A stretch of 64,000 bases of DNA, taken from positions 3,534,001 through 3,598,000 of the forward strand of contig CAUWAG010000006.1 of assembly GCA_963556695.1 (NCBI GenBank). Direction: 5' to 3'. Positions 35,078 to 47,181 of this stretch are shown in pieces (positions within the stretch are counted from its first letter, which is position 1; each line of letters opens with the position of its first letter). The stretch is from Anthostomella pinea (lineage: Eukaryota; Ascomycota; Sordariomycetes; Xylariales; Xylariaceae). A program made the translations under genes and the position numbers. Below the pieces are notes generated by a model. The model was not told the origin of the DNA. It worked only from the letters and a program-made list of their open reading frames with translations, and did no database searches.

Positions 35078-35278
35078 GAGGAGAGCGAATGAGTGATAAG
35101 GGGTTGTTGAGGGGTAGGGTTGCTGGCGGGACAACTTGCTTGCTGCTTTATAGCTGAATTCAGATCTCCAACTATTAGACATTAGGAGTACGTATCAATA
35201 TACACAGGGCGCTAAGGGAGAGCTACCAAACTCCACGTCATTCGTCTAGTTGTATCTCATAACTCATTACTAAGTAAC

Positions 35279-36429
35279 TTATATCTCCAACCCCTCCTCA
35301 CACTCAAACACCACATCATCATTCTTCTCCAGCGCATTAATAACCAACCGCCAAACACTCTTATCCCACGCAAGGCCCGCATGTCCAACCCTATCATCCG
35401 GGCACGTATCCTGCACAAACACATTCCTTACCCCCGCCTCGTCAATCTCGCTCACATCCGGCGTGACCAGCTTATCCGACCTTGACATAATGACCGTAAC
35501 ATTATTCCCCTCCTGCTTAATCCCCCCCGCCGCCGTCGCGGCGTCAAACGCGTCTGTGATCGCCCCGTCGGGCATCATCTGCTCGCAAGCCGGACAGAAT
35601 ATCAGCTCCGAGAACGGCTTCGCCAGCGCGCGCGTCGCGTCGCCGCCGACGTACCACAGGTCCGTGAACCCGCTGTTAGCAAGTTAGAGTTAGCGAATAC
35701 TCATTTTAGGTGTTTTGCCGAGAAACAAGAAGTCGTAATGCATGTCTCGCGAGCAAAGGTTCTTAACACAGGCTAGAAGAGGATAAATTCGCGCCCTGGA
35801 CTTGGGACGTATGGGGCAATAAGAGACTCGAAATGTACATACAAGTAGTCGGCGCCGTGGACGGCCGGGCCGAGCGCGACGACGTGGTCGACGAGGGCGG
35901 CGATGCCCGGCTGCGACAGGGGCACGTAGAGCGCCTGCACGCCGCCCTCGGAGTGGCCCACCACGTCGACCTTGTCCGCGCCCGTCTTTTCCTTTACCTC
36001 GCGGATGAAGGCGGCGATGTCCCTCGCGGACTCGGTCATGTCCGTCAGCCCGCCGATCCACGGCGTCAGCGGCCATGCGCCGTACGTCGCGGAGAAGGTG
36101 CAGTAGCCCCGCTCGGGCGTGCTGAGCTCGCGCTGCAGCAAGTTGAGGTCGACCTCGCGGTCGGCGGAGAGGCCGTGCAGGAGGACCACGGGGTTCCGCG
36201 CGGATTTGCAGGTGAAGTCGTTGGGCGGCGCGCCGTAGAGTGTGCTTTCCGTCAGGACGGAGGGGATATTGACGGCGATGTCGGTGGTGTCGCGGATGTC
36301 TAATGGTTCTGCCCGTGTGCTCGCGCCTGCGCCTGGGCAGGGGGTTGGGTTGGGACGAGCGGCGGCTGGTAGGGACCATGTGGTCGCGGCTGCCAGGACG
36401 GCGATGAGGCTCCTGCTGGTGAATGCCAT
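35279..36429 (-). CDS. Secreted lipase of the alpha/beta-hydrolase fold
   Basis: Hydrolyses ester bonds of lipids outside the cell. Two exons (36429-35843 and 35672-35279; donor GTATGT, two CTAAC boxes, acceptor CAG) give 326 residues. Residues 1-24 (MAFTSRSLIAVLAAATTWSL and PAAA) are a signal peptide. The oxyanion segment is VVLLHGLSAD, the nucleophile elbow is VVGHSEGG with Ser160, and a late Asp plus a His (GHAGLAWDKSVW) complete a plausible triad. This HG and GHSxGG layout matches fungal and bacterial class I-type lipases (Pfam lipase 2-like). The coding region is very GC-rich in the first exon. The substrate range is unknown. Confidence 0.88.
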
Positions 36430-37300
36430 TGTTGATAGTGAGTGAGGAAGTCAAATGAGTGAATGAGGAGGTACTCCGTGTGCTCTGTGTGCCGGTGTTG
36501 AACTTCTGCTTCCCCGAGCAGCAGCTTGGCTGACCTTATATGCTGCCAATTCCTGGGCTCATCCGAGGTCTCCGTGCGTAAAAAGTTCCATTCCAACGGC
36601 AATCCAGAGTTCGGGTTAGCGATACGGGGAGGCCGCTTCCATATTTCATGTTGGTTATTTTTGTGCCACGCAAACAAGTGCTGACCTGCTTCCATTCATC
36701 CCTGTGCCGCAATCCTCCACCAGGACCTGGTTCTATTCACTGTGCCGCAATCCTCCACCAGGTCAGTGGATTCACTGATCTGGGAAAGTTACCCCAATGA
36801 AAGTTCACATACGGCCGACGGGTTGTCGTCGAATCGGGCAAGTCGAGGTGTGCCGCACTTCGTATACTGCCCGTCGCGTTTAACGACCAATCAGCGTCGG
36901 AGCGCATGTTTGCCACTTATACCTACCCCAGCTCCATGTTCCCTGTCGATCAATGCTGCAGGCGGGGTGACCCCTGAATACCTCACCACCCTGCATGTGT
37001 TTTCGCGCAGTTGCTCTGACGAGTTTCCTGATGATGGTGGTTGTTGGCTGTGCTGATGAAGCAATCAGGTATCAACTAGACGTTCGTCTCTAAAGCAGCA
37101 ACGACACCCACTATGCACAACATACCGCAGCGCACAATGTTTGTCAACACATAGAGTATCAAGTACAACACCAAAACAGAGAGGTAGTATAAAACAAACA
37201 TGAGCCAACTCGCTAACAAGGGAAACCAACCGCGCCAGTCGCCCAACTCCTTACTTCTTCCCAATAACCATAATGAAGACACGAAGTGATAATACAATAT
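36430..37300. other. Intergenic region between the lipase and the phosphodiesterase
   Basis: Contains the lipase promoter and the 3' flank of the phosphodiesterase gene. Apart from the direct repeat at 36702-36762 nothing stands out. Confidence 0.4.
36702..36762. repeat. Two perfect 23-base direct repeats
   Basis: The 23 bases at 36702-36724 (starting CTGTGCCGCAATCC) occur again without change at 36740-36762. The period is 38 bases and the repeat lies about 270 bases upstream of the lipase start. It looks like a recent local duplication. Confidence 0.9.
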
Positions 37301-39642
37301 CTAGGAAGATTGGTCAGAACCTTTGATCTTGCCGATGAAACCATCGAGCTTGTTCTTGACCCAATCCACCGTGTTCGTGACGTGATCCCACCACGAGCCA
37401 CTGCTTTTCTCATCATCTCCAGTTGGCGGTTCTGACTCCTCAGGCGTATCGTCAACAGGGCTCGCCTCCGGGGTCGGAGAAGGTTCTTCGATTGCTGTAT
37501 GTTCCACGGGGAGAATTGACATCATGCCGGTCGCCAGATCTTCACTGGTTGAAGTGGGGACAGGGTCCTCTGGCTCTTCATATACTGTCTCGGGGTCATG
37601 GACGCCAACTGTCTTCAATGGCAGCCGAAGTGTCCCGTTGTTTGGTACGGGATCCATACCGACCGAGTCGCAGAGGATGTTGTAGACGTTGATGTTCTCT
37701 ATCGACCCATTAGCAAAGCTTCCTTGTATTATCGTAGTGCGAATGACTTACGGAACGGCTCGACCTTGCTGTGTGCTTGGTGTGGGAAAGCCGGACCACG
37801 GGCAACAAAGATAGCCCTCATCAGAGGATGCTCGTGGTCGTATCCGTGCAGTCCCCGAGGATGGTAGGCCAAACCACTGGCCTTAGCCTCCTGGATGTCG
37901 AACTCTTGCTTCTCAACAATTGCCCAGCCCGTCGTCGGAACGATCCATAATGGCGCGATGCGGTCGTTGTTGCTGAAGTGATATCGCTCAGGCATATCTT
38001 TGTCCTTAAGGTAGACGTCAAAGTTGGGGTTCGACTTCAACTTCTCGGCGGCTTGCTCATACAGCTCCTGCAAATCATCGGGGTTCTTTGGCCGAATACC
38101 AACTAGAGGCCATCCATCAAGATGCTCTACCTTCTCCATATCGACCACGTTTTCTATCTGGATCATTCGGCTCACATCTGTTGTCGCCATGCCGTGATCC
38201 GAGACCACGATGACATTCACGATGTCGGTGAGATTTCTTTCCTCGAGGCCGAGGAAGATTTGATCCAGCATCGTATCAACCTCGTTGATCGTTGACCGGA
38301 TCTCGGTGCTGTTGGGTCCGAAACGGTGGCCATCTGCGTCCACATTGGGAACATAAGCAGCGATGATCTGTGGTCTCATCTCGTCAACAATGGCGTCTGG
38401 ATCTTCCATGCCCGGCTTGTCAAGAAACTCCAGGATTCTCGCCACCTTGTTGGGTAGCTGCTCGTTCCCATTGTACGCGTCCAGAAAACTTGGCTCTACC
38501 CCCATGATGTGCGCCTCACTCCCAGGCCACATATGGACCGCTGTTCGAAGGCCCTGTTCTTCGGCTGTAACCCAGAATGGCTCTCCACCCCACCACTTAG
38601 GTGCCATGCTTCTCTCCGGATCGGTATAGTAGAACTCGGCTTCCATGGCCGGGTCCCAGAAAGTGTTGCCCACGACCCCATGGCTCTCGGGATATAGGCC
38701 TGTCGCAAGGGTATAATGATTCTGCAAAGGTGGTCAGTAACAACTGCGTAACAATGAGCGGTTAGGACTTACAGGAAATGTGACGGAAGGAAACGATGGG
38801 GTCATGTAAAGCGGTGAAACACCCTCTTTGATGAAAGAGTTGAGCCGCGGTGTCAAACCGCGATTGAGGAAGTCGGCCCGAAACCCATCGAGGCTAATGA
38901 TGAGAGTGGTGGGTGCGAAGAGCGCAGTGCCATTGCTGACCAGCTCCGCAGTTGATCGCTTCTTGGCGAGTGACAGCTTCCAAGCGAGAAGCACCAGGAA
39001 CGCGAACCCCACGGCGATGGTGATATGTATAAAGATCCATTTCCGCCATCTGCGCTTCTTAGTCGTTTTGGCATCCGAGGCCTCCATCAGGTGCCGGCGG
39101 TCGAGTTCGTCGCTATCTTCCCTATCACTGCTTTCGCCGGTGGAGCTTCCCTCTTTCATCCGCCCTCCTTCCATCTCGTACATCAGTCCCCCATCCTCGC
39201 CGTCTCGGGCTTCTTTCATGAGATGGTCTCTCTTCTGCTTCCGCCTGTTCCGTCTGCTCTTCCGTTTCTCGTCGTGCAGATCCTCCACCGGCCCCCTATT
39301 GGCATCGGCCGGACTTCTCGATCGTGCGTAGGTCCGGAAGACTTGTATCGGGTTCGGCAGCGCAAGGTTACTGCCTCTTCTCTGGAGACTGCTCCCCCGC
39401 CGCTTCTGCTGCGCTCTCCCTTCGACCACGAGCCTATCCATCTCCTCTTCCTCCATCAGCACCAGACGATCGCGGGCGCGGAGCTCTTGACTGTTTCGTG
39501 CTGCGGCTAACAGCTCGTCGTCCTCGCTGTCGGTGTCTTGGTCGCTTCGGCTATATAGGGAGGCGGCATCGTCGTCGTAGGAGATGGGGGAGAGCAGCGA
39601 TCCTTCCCTCTCGACGGCCGTGTTTAACGGTTGGAGAGACAT
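37301..39642 (-). CDS. Nucleotide pyrophosphatase/phosphodiesterase, type II membrane protein
   Basis: Cleaves nucleotide phosphodiester or pyrophosphate bonds outside the cytosol, as Npp1/Npp2 do in yeast. Three exons (39642-38773, 38721-37752, 37698-37301) give 745 residues. A basic, acidic-patched cytosolic tail of about 185 residues precedes one membrane anchor (WIFIHITIAVGFAFLVLLAW). The catalytic domain follows: metal site LIISLDGFRADF, the nucleophile Thr in SFPSVTFPNHYTLATGLYPE, VPNVDADGHRFGP, VVSDHGM and the C-terminal His of GLHGYDHEH. Exon 1 ends exactly at the nucleophile loop. The last 90 residues are acidic, Pro/Glu-rich and end in an amphipathic stretch. An in-frame ATG at 39714 would add 24 residues. 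Confidence 0.93.
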
Positions 39643-39889
39643 GCTGGGCGGGACGCTTGCGAGTCTTATGAACGTCTCGATACGTTCATTGTTGTTCGTA
39701 CCAGGAACAGACAAGTTGTCGGGTCATTTGATGGTTGGCTCTCGCGGTGATCCTGTTGTCGCCTGGAGCCAGATAAGCTCAAGCTTCACGCTGAGATAAA
39801 GCCGAGAGTCTGGCCCAGATGCCCAGGATGCTAGTCCACGGTCCAGGGGTCTGCAGCGCTAATGATGTGTGGCGTCGCGCTAGCCTTTA

Positions 39890-41307
39890 CAGTGGGGTGA
39901 CAAAAATACCGAACACCCCACCCGCCCGATATATAGGTCCCGATTGACCACCCTACTTCCAGAGGTCACAACTTTCTCAATTATGCGTCGCATCCTTAGC
40001 AAATTGGTATGTAGGTACATAAACATGTAGTTTATTTTTTAAGATCCTTTAATACTTTGTGTACCATCCTTTCGCTTCGATGATGGCCGCGATCCGGTCT
40101 GGCATCGAATCTATCAGCCTATTAACCATATCAACTTCAACCGCCTCCCAACACCTCTCTGCGGCATCTATTAGCTGATCCATGACGTCCTCGTTAGCCG
40201 GCAGGTCTGCAAGGTCGGGATAGTCTCTGCAGATTCTCTGTTTAAGCCATGACCAGAGATTCTCCATGGGGTTGAGGTCGGGGGAGTAAGGAGGCCACCC
40301 CAGAACCGGGAACCCGAAGTTTGCTAGCCACTCCTTCATTAACTTTGAGGTGTGAATAGGAGCATTATCTTGCATGAAGATGTTCCCTGGCTCCATCACC
40401 TTAGGGAGCTCTTCCTCGAGGATTTCCTTATGAATCCGAGCCGTTACACCCCCCCTCTTGGCCTCGGGGTCCCCGTTGCAGATGGCCAACTCGCTCTTTG
40501 TGCCGTAGCGAATACTACCCCAAAACATCTTGGAATGACGCGATCTCTTGTGACGTGTTTGAACGTACATCCTTGCTATCGCAGATGAGCCTGGTTCGAA
40601 GAGATTTGGTTAGATATTGCTCTATTAATCGCGTGGTGAAGTAAAGGGGTCCAAAATAGGCCCTAGAAGATCTCTGCACCTTTGGGCCGAAACACCCACC
40701 CCTTCCTCTGACCTTGACCATGCTCTATCATCGACTTGTCTGTGAATAAAACACGTCGCCAAAACGAAAGCGGCTTATCCTGATGCTCTTTAGCCCATTT
40801 TAGTCGCTTGTCTGCGTGTTCCTGGGTCTAATACGGGCATGTTGCGGCTTCGTGATGCCCGATGCCCTCCCAGAGCAGATGGCGACCGATAGTACGCGTT
40901 GACTCTTTCAGATTAAGCGCTCGCTTCAAACTAAGTAGAAAATGAATGGATTACCGTTAACCACCCTTAGTATGGCCCTCTTTTCGATTCTAGTTAGGGA
41001 TTGTGGTCGACCACAGCCTTTGGGAGAGACGCCCCAGTTCTGAGAGGTGAAGCGCTTTTTGATCCCGCGACAGGTGCTTGCTGACACTCCCTCAGCAAGC
41101 TCCACCTTCCTGCTCGATTCGCCTGCGGATAGCCTTCCCCAAATGCGATTGCGCTGACGAGGTGTTGTATGAATTCCTGTTTTTTTCCGAGTTTTTTTGT
41201 GTACACGAGGTATCGTGGAAGTTGTGGTGTTAGTCGTGGCAGAAAAGAGGAAACGCGAAAAATCGCGGGGTTGGGGCGGGGTGTTTGGTTTTTTTGTCAC
41301 CCCACTG
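39890..41307 (-). mobile_element. Tc1-like DNA transposon, non-autonomous copy
   Basis: The two ends carry matching inverted repeats of about 30 bases (CAGTGGGGTGACAAAAA at the outer side, then ACC and AACACCCC), and each end is flanked by TA (39888-39889 and 41308-41309), the normal target duplication of Tc1/mariner elements. Length is 1418 bases. The transposase inside reads on the minus strand and is broken. It lies between the phosphodiesterase promoter and a gene-poor stretch. Confidence 0.93.
40049..41230 (-). pseudogene. Broken Tc1-like transposase (DD34E)
   Basis: DNA-cutting enzyme of the Tc1/mariner superfamily. The recognisable parts are an N-terminal helix-turn-helix region (RNRIWGRLSAGESSRKVELA and RGIKKRFTSQNWG), the first catalytic Asp (RRVLFTDKSMIEHG), the second (IFMQDNAPIHTS) and the Glu (PYSPDLNPMENLW), with 34 residues between the last two. 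The C-terminal 173 residues are open (40570-40049). The rest is interrupted by a frame change near 40926 and by TAG codons in the middle part, so no full enzyme can be made. Confidence 0.9.
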
Positions 41308-41309
41308 TA

Positions 41310-42291
41310 GCCCTTACTATAGTAGGCTTGGCAGCCCGTCAGCCCCGTCAGCTGCGGATCAGTGCGTCCCGGCAGGTCAAAAAGGGGAATAGGAGGCGTT
41401 TGCATTCAGGGGTTGGGCTGCTGGATTGATTCAATCTGGAACTGCTTCAAGGCTTCACAGGCGATTCGCAATGCACATCATATGAATCGTACATAGGTGA
41501 TGCAACTTGCTTTTTATCATACCCGTGTGTAGGCGCTTTAGATATGTGACCAGGTACCTGTTGGTCACGAAGACTGAGAGGCTGTCAGTGGTCACACATG
41601 AGTCAAAAGAAAGAAAGAGTTGACATGTTGTCATGGCATGTATTTTTGATCATTGACTTGGTGCCAACCTCTGCCCTCATATACATATCTGCAACGACCC
41701 TATATAAATACCACCGCCAGCTCAGGGGAGCCGAAGCCAGCTTCGTCAAGTTCCGTCTAACAGGTAAGCCACACCCGTTCGTACGTGCAGTTAACCAAGT
41801 TCGATCCCGTGTGGCGGGTAACGGCTGCCCGTCGATCGCAGATCAGTGCAAAGTTTAATAGGCTTTTCTGCTTATTGACTGTCACCTGCACAGCCTAGGT
41901 GTATGTGCTGACTCTGGGCTGGTGGCAAGGCAAGTGACTTCAACGCAGCCTCTACTTGTCGATACCGCTGTCGACGTCGCTATTGACACCGGATCTGACG
42001 ATACGACCAAGAGGCTAGAGCCATCATAACTTCGGAAGACAAGCAAGCGCTGCCTTTCGGTTGTGGTTTACAAGAGTGTCGGTACGGCTAATAACCTTCG
42101 CTAAGCCTTAACAGGATATTCTTCCACTGTGGCTGTATGTTGCGGATACAGAGTTGCTGAATCTTGTGATCGTGTTCAAGAGGAGCTCGCAGAGGACGTA
42201 GCAGGCGTCGATGGATGGGGCAGAGGACTTGGCAGTGAAGATGGTGACTTACAATGCGGCTACTCGTTACAAAGTTAAGTGACTGAATTTA
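41310..42291. other. Intergenic region beside the transposon
   Basis: No gene is seen. The sequence sits between the Tc1-like element and a MITE and may include older repeat remnants. Confidence 0.4.
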
Positions 42292-42506
42292 CACTCAGCC
42301 CTCATAAGTCTCTGCGCGCGCCATGCTAATGACATTTTCCAGATCACCAGTTGAAATTTCGAAAGACTGGAATAAGCATACAGGAATAAGCAGCTATAGT
42401 TTAACATATCATCCCTAATGCTTATTCCATGGTGCTTATTCCGATTCGATGAATATACTGTTGTCTGCTAGACGGGTGGTGTACGGAGACTTATACGGCT
42501 TCAGTG
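42292..42506. mobile_element. MITE of 215 bases with internal GGAATAAGC palindrome
   Basis: The terminal inverted repeats read inwards CACTCAGCCCTCATAAGTCT (left) and CACTGAAGCCGTATAAGTCT (right). TA flanks each end (42290-42291 and 42507-42508). The inside has three copies of GGAATAAGC or its complement, forming a potential hairpin around a central CCATGG. It has no coding capacity. The terminal repeat resembles that of the Tc1-like element starting at 54209, which may supply the transposase. This is the best-preserved copy of the family in the window. Confidence 0.85.
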
Positions 42507-42967
42507 TATCAGCTTCAAGTTCCAAGGTCTTTGAAGTTTCTGCCGAGTCAACCTGGGAGAACTTTCAACGTTAGACGCATGCAATATTAGGAGGCTCGTA
42601 ATTGGTTGCATAGTACATGTGGGGGCCACTACGCTGCATGTGGCATAGTGCGTGTTTTGGCACTCAAAGTCTCAACTGAAATTTCCGATAAGAAAAACTT
42701 TCGAGGGGTCAGATTTCGGTTAATGGATAAGCGGGAAATTTCAGTTATCTGTCTTTTCTTTCCCTCACCTGCACTGCCCTGGCACGCCTGGTCCATCTTC
42801 AACTTCCCCTCTGCGCGCCCCAAACGAGGGCATTCTGGGCGACTGCTGATATCAACCTTTCTCCGATACCAGCCAGCCCCCGCCCTTATTACTGCGATCT
42901 ACCTCGCGAAGGCCGACCTTTTCGTCTCCCTTTTTCCCCATCGTTTAACACCACCAGATCGCCCACG
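42507..42967. other. Promoter and leader of the New1/Elf1-type gene
   Basis: No separate gene is seen. The last 200 bases are C/T-rich, typical of a highly expressed fungal gene leader. Confidence 0.4.
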
Positions 42968-45900
42968 ATGCCTCACCCCGTATCGCCGCCGATAATGGTC
43001 GCCAAATCCGGCGATGCCCCTCCCCCGCCGTCGCAACAGGACGTCTCTTCCATCCTCGATACCATCTTCACTGCCAAGTCCTCTGCCGCATCCATCGACG
43101 CCTGCTACGCCCTCTGCGAGCTCCTCTTGAAAACCGTCGGTTTCCGTGGTCTTCACGAGTATGGCGTCCTCGCCGAGGTTAAGAAGGCCGCCGCCGACAA
43201 GAAGAGCGGCCTGCGACGAGAGAGCGCACAGAACCTTCTGGGCGCTCTTTTCGAGAAGTTCCCCTCCCGGCAACCCATGAGCGAAGTCGTCTTCTTGCTG
43301 CAGGATGGCGGCGTGCTCGGCTGCGCCCTAGATGCTCTGGCCGACAAGGGCAATGTCGTCCGCGACGCTGCGCAGTTCGGCCTCGATGCGCTCGTCGGTC
43401 ATTTGAGCGCCGAGGCCATGGTCGCTGGCTTGCTGCCCGCTCTGACTACCTACCTTTCCAAGAAGACCGGGAAGTGGCAGGGCACTGTTGGCGCCCTGAA
43501 GATCATGCAGAAGATGGCCGACAAGGCCAAGATGGAGGTTGGCTGCACCAAAGAACAGGCCCAAGAGAAGGATCTCCTCAGGGAGGCTATGGGCTCTAAA
43601 CTGGCCACCCTGATCCCCATCGTCGAGAATAACATGCACGACCTCAAGGCCGATGTGGAGAAGCAAGCTGTCGTCACCATGCAGTCTCTCACTACGCTCT
43701 TGTCCAACGACGACGTCGCCCCCCGCATCCCGCTCCTCGTCGAAACTCTGCACCATCCTTCGACACAGACCCTCCAGAAGGCCATCCATGCCCTCTCCCA
43801 GACGACCTTCGTAGCCATCGTCACCTCACCTGTTCTCGCCCTCCTCACTCCCTTCCTCGAACGAACGCTCAACAACCCCAATACTACCCAAGAGGTCTTG
43901 CGACAGACCGTTGTCATCACCGAGAACCTGACAAAGTTGGTACACGATCCTGTCGAGGCACGCACATTCTTGCCAAAACTCCAGCCTGGTATCAAGAGCG
44001 TTGGCGAGCGTGCGCCCCTGCCAGAGGTCCGTCAACTGGCTACCAGAGCCTTGGACGTCATGGACAAAGCCATGAGCGACGACAACAACAAGACAACGGT
44101 GGAGAAGGTTTCGGCCGATGATGTTGCTAAAGTCATCGACTCCGAGATCAAGAAGAATGGAGGTCTGTCCGGCGATAAAGATTTCTTCAAGCTGGCTCGC
44201 CCCTACATCTGCGAGATGGTTGCTGAAGATGCCTACCACAGGCATATCAGTAGAATACCCTCCAAGATCGCTCCTTATCTGAAGGATCTGATGCAGAAAC
44301 CTGGTGCCAGCGATGCTGTTGCTGCAGGTGTTCACCAGCACTTTGTTGCCGAAGACGAGCGCAAGTTTGGAGTGCCCGAGAAGGAGGACGATGGCGAGAC
44401 CGAGATCGTCAACGCAGACTTCTCGCTTGCCTACGGCGGTATGCTTCTCCTATCCCATACAAACCTACGGCTGTTGAAGGGACATCGCTATGGTCTCTGC
44501 GGACGCAACGGAGCTGGCAAGTCAACTCTCATGAAGAGTATCGCCAGTGGCAAGCTAGAAGGCTTTCCCTCACAAGATGTTCTCCGTACTTGCTACGTTG
44601 AGCACAACCAGGGCGAGGACGCTGATATTACCATCCTCGACTTCATGGCCAAGGATCCCACGATCGCCTCTGAAGGCAGGGAGAGGATTTCGGAAGTTCT
44701 TGCGGAGTTCGGTTTTGATGCTGGTCCTGAAGGAAGACAGGCTCAAAAGGTTGGGTCTTTGTCAGGAGGGTGGAAGATGAAGCTGGCCTTGGCTCGAGCT
44801 ATGCTGCAAAAAGCCGATGTTCTCCTCCTTGACGAACCTACCAATCACTTGGACGTCGCCAACATCGCGTGGCTGGAAACTTACCTGAAGACCCATCCCG
44901 ACATCACCAGCTTAATCGTTTCTCACGACTCTGGCTTCCTGGATAATGTCTGCACTGATATCTACCACTACGAGCCCGGAAAGAAGCTTGGTCACTTCAA
45001 GGGTAACTTGTCAGATTTTGTCCAAGTTCGCCCTGAAGCCAAGTCCTACTACACCCTCTCCGCGTCTCTCGTCCAATTCAAGTTCCCGCCTCCTGGAATT
45101 CTGTCAGGTGTCAAGTCCATGACTCGCGCCATCATCCGAATGTCTGGAGTGTCATACCAATACCCCAAGGCCCCAAAGCCGTCGCTCGCCGATGTCTCCT
45201 GTCAGTTGACTCTTTCTTCTCGTGTCGCCGTCATCGGTCCCAACGGTGCTGGCAAGTCGACCCTGATCAAGCTCTTGACCGGTGAGGTTATCCCGACGTC
45301 CGGAAGCGTAGAGAAGCACCCCAACTTGCGAATTGGCTATATCAAGCAGCACGCCCTGGAACACGTGGAGATGCATCTGGAAAAGACGCCAAACCAGTAC
45401 CTCCAATGGCGATATGCCAACGGTGACGACCGCGAAGTTCATCTGAAGCAGACCCGTGTCCTTTCCGACCAGGACCGTGAGCAGATGGAAAAGATGATCG
45501 ATCTTAAGGACGGTAAGAGTGGGCGACAACTCGAAGCCCTTGTCGGTCGACAGAAGTGGAAGAAGACTTTCCAATATGAAGTGTAAGTCGACGAGCCCCA
45601 CCGTTCTGGATACACCGTTACTGACAGCCTCCTAGGCAATGGAAGGGATACCTTCCCAAGTACAACTCGCAAGTGTCTCGCGAGACCCTGATAGAGTGGG
45701 GTTTCGACAAGCTGGTGCAGGAATTTGACGACCACGAGGCATCCCGCGAAGGTCTCGGCTACCGCACACTGCAACCTACTGTCATCTCCAAGCACTTCGA
45801 CGATCTCGGTCTTGATCCCGAGATTGCCAACCACAACGAGATCGGCAGTTTGTCTGGAGGACAGAAGGTCAAGGTCGTTATTGCAGGTGCCATGTGGAAC

Positions 45901-46377
45901 AACCCACATTTGCTCGTTCTCGACGAACCCACTAACTTCTTGGACCGTGACTCCCTTGGTGGTCTTTCTGTTGCTATTCGGGATTTCAAGGGTGGTGTTG
46001 TCATGATATCCCACAACGAGGAGTTCGTCGGAGCACTTGCTAGTGAGCAGTGGCACATCAACGATGGACGCATGACGATGAAGGGCAATGCGGCCATCAA
46101 CCTGTCTAGTTTTGAGGACAGCAGGGGGCCAAATAGTGGCCTGAACAGCGGTGTCACAAGTGGTATGGCCAGTCCGGCGTTGAGCAGTGCCATGACCAGT
46201 GCAGTCAACAGCGGAGTTGAAGACAATTCGCCCTTGGCATTCAAGGCCAAGAAGAAGAGGAAGAAGACGAAGAAGGAGCTCAAGGAGGCTGAAGTCCGCC
46301 GAAGACTGCGCCACATTGAATGGCTCAACAGTGAGAAGGGTACACCTCACCCACCGGACACGGATGATGAAGACTAG
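42968..46377 (+). CDS. NEW1: EF3-family ABC ATPase, New1/Elf1 type
   Basis: A ribosome-associated ATPase related to elongation factor 3; New1 helps translation termination and ribosome recycling. Two exons (42968-45582 and 45636-46377) give 1118 residues. A HEAT-repeat region (about 20-330) leads into ABC1 (Walker A GRNGAGKST, signature LSGGWKMKLA, Walker B LLLDEPTNHLD) and ABC2 (GPNGAGKST, LSGGQKVKVV, LVLDEPTNFLD). A chromodomain-like insert in ABC2 spans the intron (FQYEVQWKGYLPKY). The C-terminus RRRLRHIEWLNSEKGTPHPP with DTDDED is of the New1/Elf1 kind, not the Lys-rich tail of EF3. The Asn/Gln/Tyr-rich prion domain of budding-yeast New1 is absent. An in-frame ATG at 42995 is an alternative start. 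Confidence 0.88.
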
Positions 46378-47181
46378 AAGCAGCGTTGTTGATTTTGGGC
46401 TCTGGATCATGAAGCATTTGACGATGACGACGGGTTTCGGGCTGTGTTGCTTGTGATTTCGTTTGTTCGGTTCGGCTTTTCCTGGGGTAGATGAATCATA
46501 GAACTGCAGATGCTTGGGCTTGGCTTTCATAGATGCATAGATGATCTATTCGGGCGTTTCATAGACGGGGACGAGCGGAAAGAATGACCGTTATCATTAT
46601 GTAGATAGGTACTTAGACAGCCTCCAGGCTGTCGTATCTAGGTTTCATTTGTATCCTTACAGTACCTATTGACAGCAAATATGGCACTTTGGTGATGATA
46701 TGATGCTGCATTCTGCCCACTGCTTCCCTGCGACTCGCGAGACAACCCAGTGCTCCCCGGTAATTGCTCTGCTCCCAGCTACCCGAAGATGATCCACATA
46801 CGCATGGCCCCGGACCCGAGTGAGCGCGGTTGGCAATCGGATCGGCGTAATCCTCATTCCTGTAGCGGCCTGATATCGGCCCGACCCGCGGACGGGGATC
46901 CGAGGGACAGGCTATCGTCGGACTGGGCCAATGAGGAGCTGGAGTGAGCGAGTCTCGCTCTACGGATTACCGTTCCCGAGTGAGAAGCCGTGCGAACTTG
47001 ATATATGCGCAGATATTGGCGAGGTACCACCTGCTTACATCTTACCGTCTGGGACTCTTTCCCAGCACAGACTACACAGTACAGCCCAGCCCCATCTCGG
47101 GCCGGGCTCCAGTCCTGAATCGCGTACCTATCTCATCTCGTACCTTGTGTGTCACTCGCTGAAAGTTTAGTCCAAGGCGAG
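46378..47181. other. Intergenic region
   Basis: 3' flank of the New1/Elf1-type gene and promoter of the DUF3237-like gene. No gene is seen. Confidence 0.4.

Noticed and set aside
45439..46530. A 363-codon open frame on the minus strand
   Set aside because: It is antisense to New1/Elf1 exon 2 and crosses the intron without regard to splicing; no domain is seen.
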